This document shows positions 1-7,218 of a stretch of 36,033 nt of DNA, piece after piece. A model generated the notes under the pieces. It was not told the origin of the DNA. It saw nothing but the letters and a program-made list of their open reading frames with translations, and searched no databases. The translations under genes were made by a program, and so were the position numbers. The stretch lies in contig JAKLGA010000026.1 in assembly GCA_022710975.1 (NCBI GenBank), positions 1 to 36,033 of the forward strand, read 5' to 3'. Source of the stretch: Myxococcota bacterium. Its GTDB lineage: Bacteria; Myxococcota; B64-G9. Position 1 is the first letter of the stretch; each line of letters starts with the position of its first letter.

Positions 1-21
1 CGACTGTGTTATCTTCTTCAT
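1..21 (-). CDS. Start of an unidentified minus-strand gene (partial, runs off the window)
   Basis: Only seven codons are visible on the minus strand, reading M-K-K-I-T-Q-S from an ATG at 19-21. The start is supported by an AAAGGAG ribosome-binding site seven bases upstream of the ATG (complement of about 29-35). A Met-Lys-Lys beginning suits a signal peptide, but nothing more can be said about the product. It follows the BtuG-like gene on the same strand after about 100 bp that can fold strongly, so it may be a further gene of the cobalamin operon or be separately controlled. The call rests on the ribosome-binding site and start codon alone. Confidence 0.4.
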
Positions 22-22
22 C

Positions 23-109
23 GACCGGCTCCTTTCGCGTGTGGCTCTGCGCACACGGTTCTCTCCGATCCGCGAGCGTAATCCACGTGCTCGCGAAACG
101 GAGCCGGTC
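23..109 (-). promoter_or_regulatory. Structured leader that can mask the ribosome-binding site of the next gene
   Basis: Positions 23-39 and 92-109 form an imperfect inverted repeat: ten pairs (GACCGGCTCC with GGAGCCGGTC), one bulged base at 99, then seven pairs (TTTCGCG with CGCGAAA). The 52 bp loop holds two smaller hairpins, CGTGTG/CACACG (38-57) and GCGAGC/GCTCGC (72-94), which compete with the inner end of the long stem. In the minus-strand RNA the AAAGGAG ribosome-binding site of the gene starting at 21 lies inside the 3' arm, so the stem would hide it. No T-tract follows on the minus strand, which argues against a simple terminator. It could also be a mobile repeat element or belong to no known RNA class. 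Confidence 0.5.
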
Positions 110-121
110 ATTCCATTTTGA

Positions 122-1216
122 CTAGGGTACGAAGCACAGGCCCAGGGGCGGCAGGCCGGTGGAGATGGGTCCGGCGGTCAGCTCCCCGTCGTCGACAGTC
201 GAGAAGACGCGCACCCCGGGGGCCTCGCGGGTACGGTCGGCCACCCACAGCTCCGCGCCGTCGGGGGACAGCTCGAGCGCCGCGTGCGCGTAGCTGTCCG
301 CGGCCAGCAGCTCCGCGCGCACCTCGCCCGCCAGCGGGTCGAAGCGCACCACCCGGGTGGTGGCCTCCGTGCCCACCCCGCCTGTGGCCACCACGGCGTA
401 CCCGCGGTCCGGGCCGAGCAGCACGGCGTCCACCACGTCCCCGCCGAGCGCCGCCTCGCCGATGGCCAGCCCGGCCGGGCGGGGATCCTCGGGATCGATG
501 AGCTCCAGCCCGCCATCCAGCGCGCCGAACGTCCCGGCCTCGGCCACCACCAGCCGCCCGGCGGCCGGGCAGTGGCGCAGGCGGGCGAAGGGGTTCGCGG
601 CGCTCAGCTGCACCTCGGCCACGCGCGCGCCGCTGGCGGCGTCCAGCACGAGGAGCAGGCTCGGCGGGCCCGGCTGGAAGTCCTCCAGCCGCTGCAGCGT
701 CACGAACACCCGCCCGTCCACGACCAGCGCCGAGGCCGCCTCCGGGGAGCCGTCCCCATCGGCCCAGGGCGTGAGGTCCACGCCATCGAGGCGGGCTCCG
801 TCCCGCGGGTCCACCACCAGCACCTCGGGCCGGGCGTACAGCGGCAGGTAGGCCCGGCCCGGCGAGGCCACGGCCAGGTCCTGCGGGTTGGTGCCCGCGC
901 CGGTGGAGAACTCGAGCGCCACCTCCCAGCCAGCCAGGGGATCGAGCCGCTCGACCGCGTCCGCGCCCAGGCGCGAGATCAGGTAGGGCGCGCCGCTGGC
1001 CGGATCGGTGCGGCAGGCGGCGTCCGGGTGGATGGCCCGGATGTCCCGCACCGCGCGGCGATCGCGCCGGCCCACGGTGGCGTAGGAGCCGGTCTGGTAG
1101 TCGCTGGTCACCACCAGGACCTGGTCGAAGCGGTTGTCCACCGGCCCCTCGGCCGGCCCGCCCCCGCAACCCGGGAGCAGGCCCAACGCCAGGCCGACGG
1201 CCAGGCGGCGGATCAT
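122..1216 (-). CDS. BtuG-like beta-propeller surface lipoprotein
   Basis: A 364-residue lipoprotein: signal sequence with lipobox L14-P-G-C17, followed by a chain with the rhythm of a YVTN/YncE-type beta-propeller. Repeated units read like 'ALVVDGRVFVTL', 'LLVLDAASGARVAEV', 'AALELSPDGAELWVADR'. In Bacteroidetes, BtuG is a seven-bladed propeller lipoprotein that binds cobalamin and caps the outer-membrane transporter BtuB. Here the gene is last in an operon behind a cobalamin riboswitch and a TonB receptor, and it overlaps the receptor by four bases (ATGA, 1213-1216), so a BtuG-like role in B12 capture is inferred. The start at 1216 was chosen for the overlap and the lipobox; the longer open frame upstream has no signal sequence. 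A generic propeller lipoprotein remains possible. Confidence 0.75.
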   Translation of the reverse strand: MIRRLAVGLALGLLPGCGGGPAEGPVDNRFDQVLVVTSDYQTGSYATVGRRDRRAVRDIRAIHPDAACRTDPASGAPYLISRLGADAVERLDPLAGWEVALEFSTGAGTNPQDLAVASPGRAYLPLYARPEVLVVDPRDGARLDGVDLTPWADGDGSPEAASALVVDGRVFVTLQRLEDFQPGPPSLLLVLDAASGARVAEVQLSAANPFARLRHCPAAGRLVVAEAGTFGALDGGLELIDPEDPRPAGLAIGEAALGGDVVDAVLLGPDRGYAVVATGGVGTEATTRVVRFDPLAGEVRAELLAADSYAHAALELSPDGAELWVADRTREAPGVRVFSTVDDGELTAGPISTGLPPLGLCFVP

Positions 1217-3327
1217 GGCACGCCCTCCTCCCCTCCGCCCAGGCGCACGTGCAGGGTGGCCAGCACGCTGCGGCCCGGCAGGGGGAACGACTCGAAGTCC
1301 CGGAGCGGTCGCAGGCGGCCGTCCGCGTCGCGCAGGCTGATGGTGTCGAGCAGGTTCTGCACCTCGAGGGTCAAGCTGAGCCCCTCCCGCGGCCGGGTGA
1401 GCCGCAGCCCGGCCGACACGAGCAGGCGCGCCAGGGCGTCCTCCTTCAGGTTGGCCGCGTCCAGCGCGTTCAGGCCCGCGTAGTCCAGCTCCGCCCACAG
1501 GGCGGCGCCCCAGCGGGGCTCGGCCACCCGCCCCTCGAGCCGCAGGTAGGCCTCGTGGGCCGGGCGGCCCGGCAGCCGCTTGCCGTCCAGGTAGGGAGCC
1601 GCGGAGCGGCTGCGCGCGAACAGGTAGGTGTAGTTGGCGGCCAGGTCGAGGTGGTCCCAGAGCTCGAGCCGCAGGCTGGCCTCCAGCCCGAGGATGTCCG
1701 CGCCGTCCAGGTTCTCGGGCCGCAGGCTGGCCTGCGAGTTCTGCACCAGCGCGATCAGCTCGTCCGCCCAGGTGCCGAAGACGTCGAGCTCCAGGCGCGC
1801 GGCGCGGACCAGGCCGTCCCCGCGGTAGCCCCAGGCGGCCCCGAGATCGGCGTTCACCCCCCGCTCGGGCACCAGGGACGGGTTGCCGACCATGCTGCCC
1901 TGGTCGCCGAACAGCTCGGTCAGATCCGGCAGGCGCACGTAGCGCCCGGCGTTCGCGCGCAGGGCGACGCCCCCGCCCAGCTCCCAGCGCGCGCCGAGGG
2001 CGGCCTGCCAGTCGGGCTCGGTCGTGGAGGCAGGCGAGGCCGTCCCCAGGCCCGGGGCCAGCGGCCCGCCCCGCCAGGTGGCGCGCAGCAGCCCCAGCCG
2101 CGCGGAGGGCACCAGCCTAAGATCGTTGAGCGGCCGCCACTCGTGCTCCAGGCCGAGCTGGGCGCGCCAGCGGGTCTTGGGCGAGAACTCCGCGCCTGAC
2201 AGCAGCTCGCGGCCCTCGAGCTGCTCCCAGCGCGCGTCCAGCCTGGCGCTGGTCGCGTGGCCGGGGGCCGGCGTCCACAGCCCGTGCGCCCCGAGATCCA
2301 CGGCCTGGGTGGTCGAACGGGTGCGCTGGCGGCCCAGGCCGATCTCCCCGTGGGGCGGGCGCGTGTCGTCGAAGTCGCTGGTGAGCAGCAGGTGGGAGGC
2401 CTCCAGCCCCACCAGCAGCTCCTCGCCCACGGGGCGCAACCCGCGCAGGCCGAGCGCGTTCCGCGCGCTGGTGAGCCTGGCCGCGTGGGTGGGCAGGCTG
2501 TCGATGCCCGGCACGCCCTGGCGCCGAGCGTGCAGGGACTCGAGCAGGGTCAGCCGCCAGGCGCCGGGCTGCGCGTCGAGCTTGAGAAGGACCTCGCCGC
2601 CGCGGTGGGCGTTGTTGGCCCGGCGCTCGACGCGGTCGTCCGCGCTCTCGAACAGGGTGCCGTTCCGGTTCAGGTACTCGAAGTCCCCGCTGGAGGAGGT
2701 GAGCGAGCCCAGCGCCAGCGCGCGCAGCCCCGGCCAGGCGCCGGACACCAGGCCGAACAGGCGCAGCGTGTCGAAGGAGCCGGCCGTCAACGCCAGCTCC
2801 GCCGACGTGCCCTGCACCGCGCGCGTGCGCAGCTCGATGGCCCCGCCCAGGCCGGCCGTGGGCAGGCGCACGGGGGTCTGTCCCCGGTGCACCACCAGCG
2901 TCCCGAGGATGTCCAGCGACAGCTCTCCGAGATCCACCGCCGACAGCCCGCCCGCGTTGAGCAGCAGCCCATCCAGGTAGACGGGCACCTGCGCGGCGCT
3001 CGAGCCGCGGATGCTGGCCAGGCCGAAGGAGCCCAGGCCGCCCAGCCGGCGCACCTGGACGCCCACCGCCCGGGACAGCACCTCCTCCACCGTGGCCAGG
3101 CGGCGCGCCTCGCCCGCCACCTCCACCACCTCGGCGCACCCCACGGCCGGGGCCTCGACGGGCTCGCGCGAACCCCGCACGACCACGATCTCATCCGGCT
3201 CTTCTTCCGGCTCAGCCTCGGAGCGGTCCCTGCAGTCTGTGCAGTCCCCTGGGTCCCCTGCCTGCGCCGCAGCGCTGGCCAGCAGCGACAGCAGGCCCCC
3301 CACCAGCCATGCCGGCGAGAGCTTCAC
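1213..3327 (-). CDS. btuB: TonB-dependent outer-membrane receptor, probable cobalamin transporter
   Basis: A 704-residue outer-membrane receptor. It has an N-terminal signal peptide (residues about 1-22), an acidic stretch, a TonB-box-like EIVVVRG at 46-52, a plug domain with '[15 protein letters not shown]', '[16 protein letters not shown]' and '[11 protein letters not shown]', then a long barrel ending with the family-typical 'LEVQNLLDT' and '[10 protein letters not shown]'. The substrate is inferred from the cobalamin riboswitch heading the operon and the BtuG-like neighbour. The GTG start at 3327 overlaps the upstream stop as GTGA (3324-3327), indicating translational coupling; the open frame continues far upstream but without sense. 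Odd point: the mature N-terminus has a C-x-x-C cluster (DCTDC) before the TonB box and a further Cys just after it. The barrel does not end in an aromatic residue but in a short Gly/Glu-rich tail. Confidence 0.9.
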   Translation of the reverse strand: MKLSPAWLVGGLLSLLASAAAQAGDPGDCTDCRDRSEAEPEEEPDEIVVVRGSREPVEAPAVGCAEVVEVAGEARRLATVEEVLSRAVGVQVRRLGGLGSFGLASIRGSSAAQVPVYLDGLLLNAGGLSAVDLGELSLDILGTLVVHRGQTPVRLPTAGLGGAIELRTRAVQGTSAELALTAGSFDTLRLFGLVSGAWPGLRALALGSLTSSSGDFEYLNRNGTLFESADDRVERRANNAHRGGEVLLKLDAQPGAWRLTLLESLHARRQGVPGIDSLPTHAARLTSARNALGLRGLRPVGEELLVGLEASHLLLTSDFDDTRPPHGEIGLGRQRTRSTTQAVDLGAHGLWTPAPGHATSARLDARWEQLEGRELLSGAEFSPKTRWRAQLGLEHEWRPLNDLRLVPSARLGLLRATWRGGPLAPGLGTASPASTTEPDWQAALGARWELGGGVALRANAGRYVRLPDLTELFGDQGSMVGNPSLVPERGVNADLGAAWGYRGDGLVRAARLELDVFGTWADELIALVQNSQASLRPENLDGADILGLEASLRLELWDHLDLAANYTYLFARSRSAAPYLDGKRLPGRPAHEAYLRLEGRVAEPRWGAALWAELDYAGLNALDAANLKEDALARLLVSAGLRLTRPREGLSLTLEVQNLLDTISLRDADGRLRPLRDFESFPLPGRSVLATLHVRLGGGEEGVP

Positions 3328-4307
3328 GATCCCTCGCCGAGCGCGGCCACCGCGTCCAGGTCGAAGCCGGCGCTGCCCGTGGTCGGGTACGGATCGTAGA
3401 TCGGCTGGCCGAACGAGTCTCGCTGCCGCCCGTCGCCAGGCACGTCCTCGATGCGCACGTAGCGCACCGCCCCGAGGTCGAGCCGGCCGTCCAGGACCTC
3501 GGGCCGCGTGGCCAGCTCGCCCAGGTCGAAGGGGGTGCCGAAACCCGCGCGGTACTTGCCGGCCAGCCCGCCCAGGTCGCGGGTGTCCATGCGTTCGTAG
3601 GCGCCCACCGGCGCGTCCGCCAGGGTGGCGCAATCGAAACGCGCGAAGGTCCGTCCGTCGGAGCTGACCGCCACCCGGGCGAGCTCGAGGAAGCCATCGT
3701 CCAGCCCGTTCTCGAAGACCGCGAGCTCCGGGCCGGTCCCGTCGGCCAGCGGCGGCTCGAGCTCCAGGGTGATGCGCCCGCCCTCTCCCAGGCTGACCAC
3801 CCCGGTGGCCAGCCCCTCGGCCGGGCCGAGCGCGCGCGCGGGCTCGCGCCAGGTCGCCTCGACCCCGTCGCCGAAGCTCACCGACACCACCCCGCGGGCC
3901 CAGCCGCGCACCCTCGGGTCGTCGAGCGCCACGGCCGTCGAGCCCGGCTCGCCGGCCGGCGGGGGGTAGCCCGCCTGGACCTGGTAGGTGAAGGCGAAGC
4001 CCGGGGGCGCGGCGCAGTCGAGGCCCAGCGCCCGGGCGAACGCCCGCACCGGCCGGGGCAGATCCTGGTCGGGCAGGACGAGCTCGCGCCCCGGCCACCA
4101 GGCCGTCGGGGCCGCCGCCTGGGCGTCCGGGCTCCAGCCCACCTCGAGCTTCGCGCCCTCGGGCGCGAAGCGCAGCCTCGCCCCGGCGTGGACCGTTCCC
4201 AGCGTGGGCGCCTGGGGGGGCGCGCTGCACAGATCCAGGCCGGCCGCGCCTGGACCGCAACCGAGCAGGTGCAGGCAGCCGAGCGTCGCGAGCAGGGGTG
4301 GCCGCAT
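3324..4307 (-). CDS. Surface lipoprotein of the cobalamin operon, unnamed family
   Basis: A 327-residue lipoprotein with lipobox L14-L-G-C17. The start at 4307 has a strong AGGAGG ribosome-binding site seven bases upstream. The middle (about residues 168-224) reads '[16 protein letters not shown]', '[13 protein letters not shown]' and '[16 protein letters not shown]'. The C-terminus contains 'RYVRIEDV' and '[11 protein letters not shown]'. I recognise this pattern from proteins annotated only as 'cell surface protein', but I cannot name a characterised member. As first gene of the riboswitch operon it is expected to be an exported partner in B12 acquisition. BtuH of Bacteroidetes, another riboswitch-associated cobalamin-binding surface protein, is a functional comparison only; I see no evidence of homology. 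Its stop overlaps the receptor start by four bases. Confidence 0.8.
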   Translation of the reverse strand: MRPPLLATLGCLHLLGCGPGAAGLDLCSAPPQAPTLGTVHAGARLRFAPEGAKLEVGWSPDAQAAAPTAWWPGRELVLPDQDLPRPVRAFARALGLDCAAPPGFAFTYQVQAGYPPPAGEPGSTAVALDDPRVRGWARGVVSVSFGDGVEATWREPARALGPAEGLATGVVSLGEGGRITLELEPPLADGTGPELAVFENGLDDGFLELARVAVSSDGRTFARFDCATLADAPVGAYERMDTRDLGGLAGKYRAGFGTPFDLGELATRPEVLDGRLDLGAVRYVRIEDVPGDGRQRDSFGQPIYDPYPTTGSAGFDLDAVAALGEGS

Positions 4308-4338
4308 GGTCCTTCCTCCTTGCCTCGAGGAGAAGGCA
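4308..4338 (-). promoter_or_regulatory. Expression platform of the cobalamin riboswitch: two competing hairpins over the ribosome-binding site
   Basis: Between aptamer and start codon the minus-strand RNA can form two exclusive hairpins. In the first, CCTTCTCCT (complement of 4328-4336) pairs with the Shine-Dalgarno stretch AGGAGGAAGG (complement of 4311-4320) with a single bulge, hiding the ribosome-binding site. In the second, TGCCT (complement of 4334-4338) pairs with AGGCA (complement of 4321-4325), consuming part of the anti-Shine-Dalgarno strand and freeing the site. This implies control of translation rather than of termination. The pairing is seen directly; which state is ligand-bound is inferred from other cobalamin riboswitches, where ligand normally turns expression off. 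Confidence 0.65.
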
Positions 4339-4356
4339 CGAGCTGGTTCGGGGCGC

Positions 4357-4502
4357 GGCAGGTCTTCCGGCTCGCGGATCGTCCTACTCCCGGCGCCTTC
4401 CCACCCCGGCTCCCGGCCGGGGCAGTGGCACGACTTCACCGGTTTCGTCCCCGCTTACGGCGGCGGGACCGCGTCGGCTTTGCACCGACTTCCCTGGCAC
4501 CG
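4357..4502 (-). ncRNA. Cobalamin riboswitch aptamer
   Basis: Read on the minus strand, the segment carries the conserved blocks of the cobalamin riboswitch in order: GTGCCAGGGAAG, then CGGTGCAAAGCCG, then CCCGCC and GTAAGCGGGGACGA, then the B12-box core GCCACTG, then GGGAAGGC, then GGAGTAGGACGATCCGCG, closing with GAGCCGGAAGACCTGCC. The 5' GTGCC and 3' end frame the aptamer. It sits about 50 nt upstream of the lipoprotein that begins the TonB receptor operon, which is where a BtuB-type riboswitch is expected. A possible promoter further upstream (TTTACT, 18 bp, TACGCT, about 4520-4550 on the minus strand) is weak. Confidence 0.95.
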
Positions 4503-4605
4503 CGCCCTCGCAGCCGGCAGCGTACGCCGCGGAGCGCCGGCGAGTAAAGCGCAAAAAGCGGATCGAGGACGGCCCGCTTTTCCCGAGGAAAATCCAGGGC
4601 CCCTG

Positions 4606-4614
4606 TGGTAGGAT
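4606..4614 (+). promoter_or_regulatory. Possible extended -10 promoter for the kinase gene
   Basis: TGG-TAGGAT (4606-4614) matches an extended -10 element, with the hexamer agreeing with TATAAT at four of six positions. No convincing -35 hexamer lies 16-18 bp upstream, which extended -10 promoters can tolerate. It is the best plus-strand candidate in the region divergent from the cobalamin operon and lies 83 bp before the chosen kinase start. An in-frame ATG at 4613 overlaps it and is therefore unlikely to be the start. Confidence 0.3.
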
Positions 4615-4696
4615 GCCCCGCGATGTCTCCCTGCCCCGGCGAGACCTCGCGGGATCCAGCGTCCATTCTGCCGGGGCCGAGGTGCTTGGCAGACCC

Positions 4697-7198
4697 ATGG
4701 CGGCGCACGCAGACGAGCTGCCCCGTGAGTTCGGCAAGTACCACCTGATCGAGCGCATCGCCACGGGTGGCATGGCCGAGCTGTACCTGGCCAAGCTGTA
4801 CGGCGCCGGCGGGTTCGAGAAGGACCTCGCCATCAAGAAGGTGCTGCCCCACCTGGCCCAGGATCAGGCCTTCGTCCAGATGTTCATGGACGAGGCCATG
4901 ATCACCGTGACCCTCAACCACGGCAACATCGTCCAGGTGATCGACTTCGGAGAGCTCGAGGGCGAGTACTTCCTGGTCATGGAGTTCATCGACGGGGTCG
5001 ATCTGCAGCTGCTGATCAAGCGCGGGGCCGAGTCCTACGACCCCATCCCGGTCGGGCTGTCCGTGTACGTCGCCGAGCAGATCTGCCGTGGGCTGCACTA
5101 CGCCCACGAGAAGCTGGGCCCGGACGGGAACACGCTGCAGATCGTGCACCGCGACGTGAGCCCGCAGAACGTGCTGCTGTCCTTCGAGGGCCAGGTCAAG
5201 CTGGTGGACTTCGGCATCGCCCGCGCGGCCAGCCGCATCAGCTCCACCCAGGCGGGCGTGGTCAAGGGGAAGCTGGCCTACATGAGCCCGGAGCAGCTCA
5301 CCGGCCAGGTGGTGGACAGGCGCTCGGACGTGTTCGCCGCGGGCATCATCCTGTACGAGATGCTCACCAACCACCGGCCGTTCGAGGGGGCCACACCCCA
5401 CGAGACCATGGCGCTCATCTCGCGCGGCAAGTACCAGGAGCCCCAGAAGCTCAACCGGCACGTGCCGCGCAAGCTGGCCAAGCTGGTCGCCAAGGCGCTG
5501 GAGACCAACCCGAAGAAGCGATTCCCGACCGCCGGCGCGCTGGCCAACGAGCTGTCGGCGTTCCTGCACTCCGAAGGCAACCCGCCCGAGTCCTCGACCC
5601 TGGCGGCCTTCATCCACCAGCGCTGCCCGGACTCCAGGCCGCGCGCCCTGGTGCCCACGCCCAACCGCTTCCTGCGGCGCGAGCTCACCCCGCCGCTGGG
5701 GACGGGGCGCCTGCCCGTGTCGGAACCGGACCGGCCCGCACCAGCCGCCGCGGTCAGGGAGCCCACGCCCGCCCCGCCGGCCGTGGCCACGCCCGCGCTG
5801 TCCTTCAAGCCGGCCAGCCCGCGCGCCGCGCCACCCCCGGCCGACGCCACCGACAGCAGCGCGGTGGTGGTGGCCGACGAGGCGGTGGCCTTCGGGGTGC
5901 TCGGGCTGCCCGACGACTACGCGGTGGCCAAGCGCGCGGCCGAGGCCCGGCGCACCGAGCCCGAGTTGCCCCGCAGCGAACCGCCCGAGGAGGTCTTCGA
6001 CGACCGGCCCACCGATCCCAAGGGGGCCCGGCGCTCCACCGCGCCCGGCCTGCCTCAGCTCTCCCCCGCCGCGCCGGCGCAGGCCGTGGGTGGACGGCCG
6101 GTCGATCCGGAGCTGCTCGCGGCCCCCACCCGGATTCTCGAGCCGGGCGGCGGCCAGGTCTCCCCGCGACCGGCGACGTCCGCGCCCGTCGCGGGGGAGT
6201 TCCAGGTGCCGGATCTGTCCCACCGCACCGACCAGGAGCTGCTGCAGGCGCCCACGGTGATCAAGGGCGAGCCGCCCGCGCCCGACCTGCTGGACGCGCA
6301 GACGCGCATCCGGGAGGCCGCTCCGGCGACCCCGGACACCCCCTCCGGGCCCGAGGTGTCGGACCAGATGCGGGCCTGGATGGAGCGTGGACCGGAGCGG
6401 GAGCCAGACTTCGAGGACGAGGCCCCGGACCAGCGCCCGCGCTCCTCCGGCCGCGGGCCGGGCCTGGCCATCGCGCTGGTCCTGATCCTCGTCCTGGCCG
6501 CCCTGGCGGTCTACGTGTTCCTGGTGTGGAAGCCCTTCGGGCCCAGGCCCGCCCCGGACGCGGGGCAGGGAGTCACGGAAATCGCCATCCAGGGGGGGCT
6601 GGACGCAGGCTCGGCGGTCCCTGGCCCGGCCGGAGCGGGCCTCGAGGTGGCGGTCGACGCCGGTCTCGAGCTGGTCGCGGCGGATGCGGGCAGCGAGGTC
6701 GCGGCGGACCCAGGCCCTGCGGTGCCCGGCGCCGCCGATGCCGGCGCCGCGGCCGGGGTCGAGCCCGCCGCGGACGGCGGCACGGCGGTGGCCATGGCAC
6801 CCGATGCCGGGGTGCAGGCGCCCCCGACGGGCGCCGACGCCGCCGCGAAGCCACCGAAGCCCGTGGCACCGAAGCCCGCGCCACCGAAGCCCGCGCCACC
6901 GAAGCCCGCGCCACCGAAGCCCGCGCTACCTAAGCCCGCGCCACCGAAGCCCGCGCCTCCGAAGCCCGCGGTGGCCGCGGCGAAAGGCACGGGCACGCTG
7001 CGCATCAACAGCGAGCCATTCGCCATGGTCTACCTGGGCGCCAAGCGCCTCGGCCCCACGCCCCAGATGGACGTCAAGCTGCCCGCGGGCAGCCACGTGC
7101 TCACCCTCAAGAACGAGGCCCTGGGCATCACCAAGAAGGTCCGGGTGCGGATCGAGCCGGACAAGGTGCACACGGTCTTCGTGGAGCTGGCCAAGTAG
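4697..7198 (+). CDS. Transmembrane Ser/Thr protein kinase with PEGA domain
   Basis: An 833-residue eukaryotic-type kinase. The catalytic domain covers about residues 12-285: glycine loop IATGGMAELY (21-30), lysine K47 in AIKK, catalytic loop H151-R-D153 followed by VSPQN, DFG at 171-173, and MSPEQ with SDVFAAGIILYEM. All key catalytic residues are present, so it should be active. A long Pro/Ala-rich linker follows, with two similar segments (around 'PELLAAPTRI' and 'QELLQAPTVI'). Next come one membrane span at about 589-611, an exported Ala/Asp-rich stretch, a PPKPA repeat and a C-terminal PEGA domain (about 764-833). PEGA domains bind surface components, so a sensor of envelope state is inferred. 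The start is uncertain: the ATG at 4697 lies close to the conserved domain, with only a weak GAGGTG upstream; GTG at 4682 is in frame. Confidence 0.95.
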   Translation: MAAHADELPREFGKYHLIERIATGGMAELYLAKLYGAGGFEKDLAIKKVLPHLAQDQAFVQMFMDEAMITVTLNHGNIVQVIDFGELEGEYFLVMEFIDGVDLQLLIKRGAESYDPIPVGLSVYVAEQICRGLHYAHEKLGPDGNTLQIVHRDVSPQNVLLSFEGQVKLVDFGIARAASRISSTQAGVVKGKLAYMSPEQLTGQVVDRRSDVFAAGIILYEMLTNHRPFEGATPHETMALISRGKYQEPQKLNRHVPRKLAKLVAKALETNPKKRFPTAGALANELSAFLHSEGNPPESSTLAAFIHQRCPDSRPRALVPTPNRFLRRELTPPLGTGRLPVSEPDRPAPAAAVREPTPAPPAVATPALSFKPASPRAAPPPADATDSSAVVVADEAVAFGVLGLPDDYAVAKRAAEARRTEPELPRSEPPEEVFDDRPTDPKGARRSTAPGLPQLSPAAPAQAVGGRPVDPELLAAPTRILEPGGGQVSPRPATSAPVAGEFQVPDLSHRTDQELLQAPTVIKGEPPAPDLLDAQTRIREAAPATPDTPSGPEVSDQMRAWMERGPEREPDFEDEAPDQRPRSSGRGPGLAIALVLILVLAALAVYVFLVWKPFGPRPAPDAGQGVTEIAIQGGLDAGSAVPGPAGAGLEVAVDAGLELVAADAGSEVAADPGPAVPGAADAGAAAGVEPAADGGTAVAMAPDAGVQAPPTGADAAAKPPKPVAPKPAPPKPAPPKPAPPKPALPKPAPPKPAPPKPAVAAAKGTGTLRINSEPFAMVYLGAKRLGPTPQMDVKLPAGSHVLTLKNEALGITKKVRVRIEPDKVHTVFVELAK
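6851..6970 (+). repeat. 15 bp tandem repeat coding for PPKPA units in the kinase
   Basis: Eight copies of a 15 bp unit (core ACCGAAGCCCGCGCC, one copy with TAAG in place of GAAG) encode a Pro/Lys/Ala spacer between the membrane span and the PEGA domain. Such stretches are typically extended and may cross the periplasm or peptidoglycan layer. The near-perfect DNA repeat could change in length by slippage without a frameshift. Confidence 0.85.
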
Positions 7199-7218
7199 CC
7201 GGCGGGCTGACGGGGCGC

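Noticed and set aside
23-109. Leader considered as a glycine riboswitch because of GGAGAG and a later GAAAGGAGC
   Set aside because: The CCGAAGG core and the second half of the aptamer are missing, and the 3' block is explained by the long stem and the ribosome-binding site.
4418-4440. TGGCAC near 4425 as a sigma-54 site
   Set aside because: It is part of the cobalamin riboswitch B12-box on the other strand and has no TTGC at the correct distance.
4757-4786. Kinase glycine loop IATGGMAELY as a sign of a pseudokinase
   Set aside because: This form of the loop is common in active Myxococcota kinases, and the Lys, HRD and DFG residues are all present.
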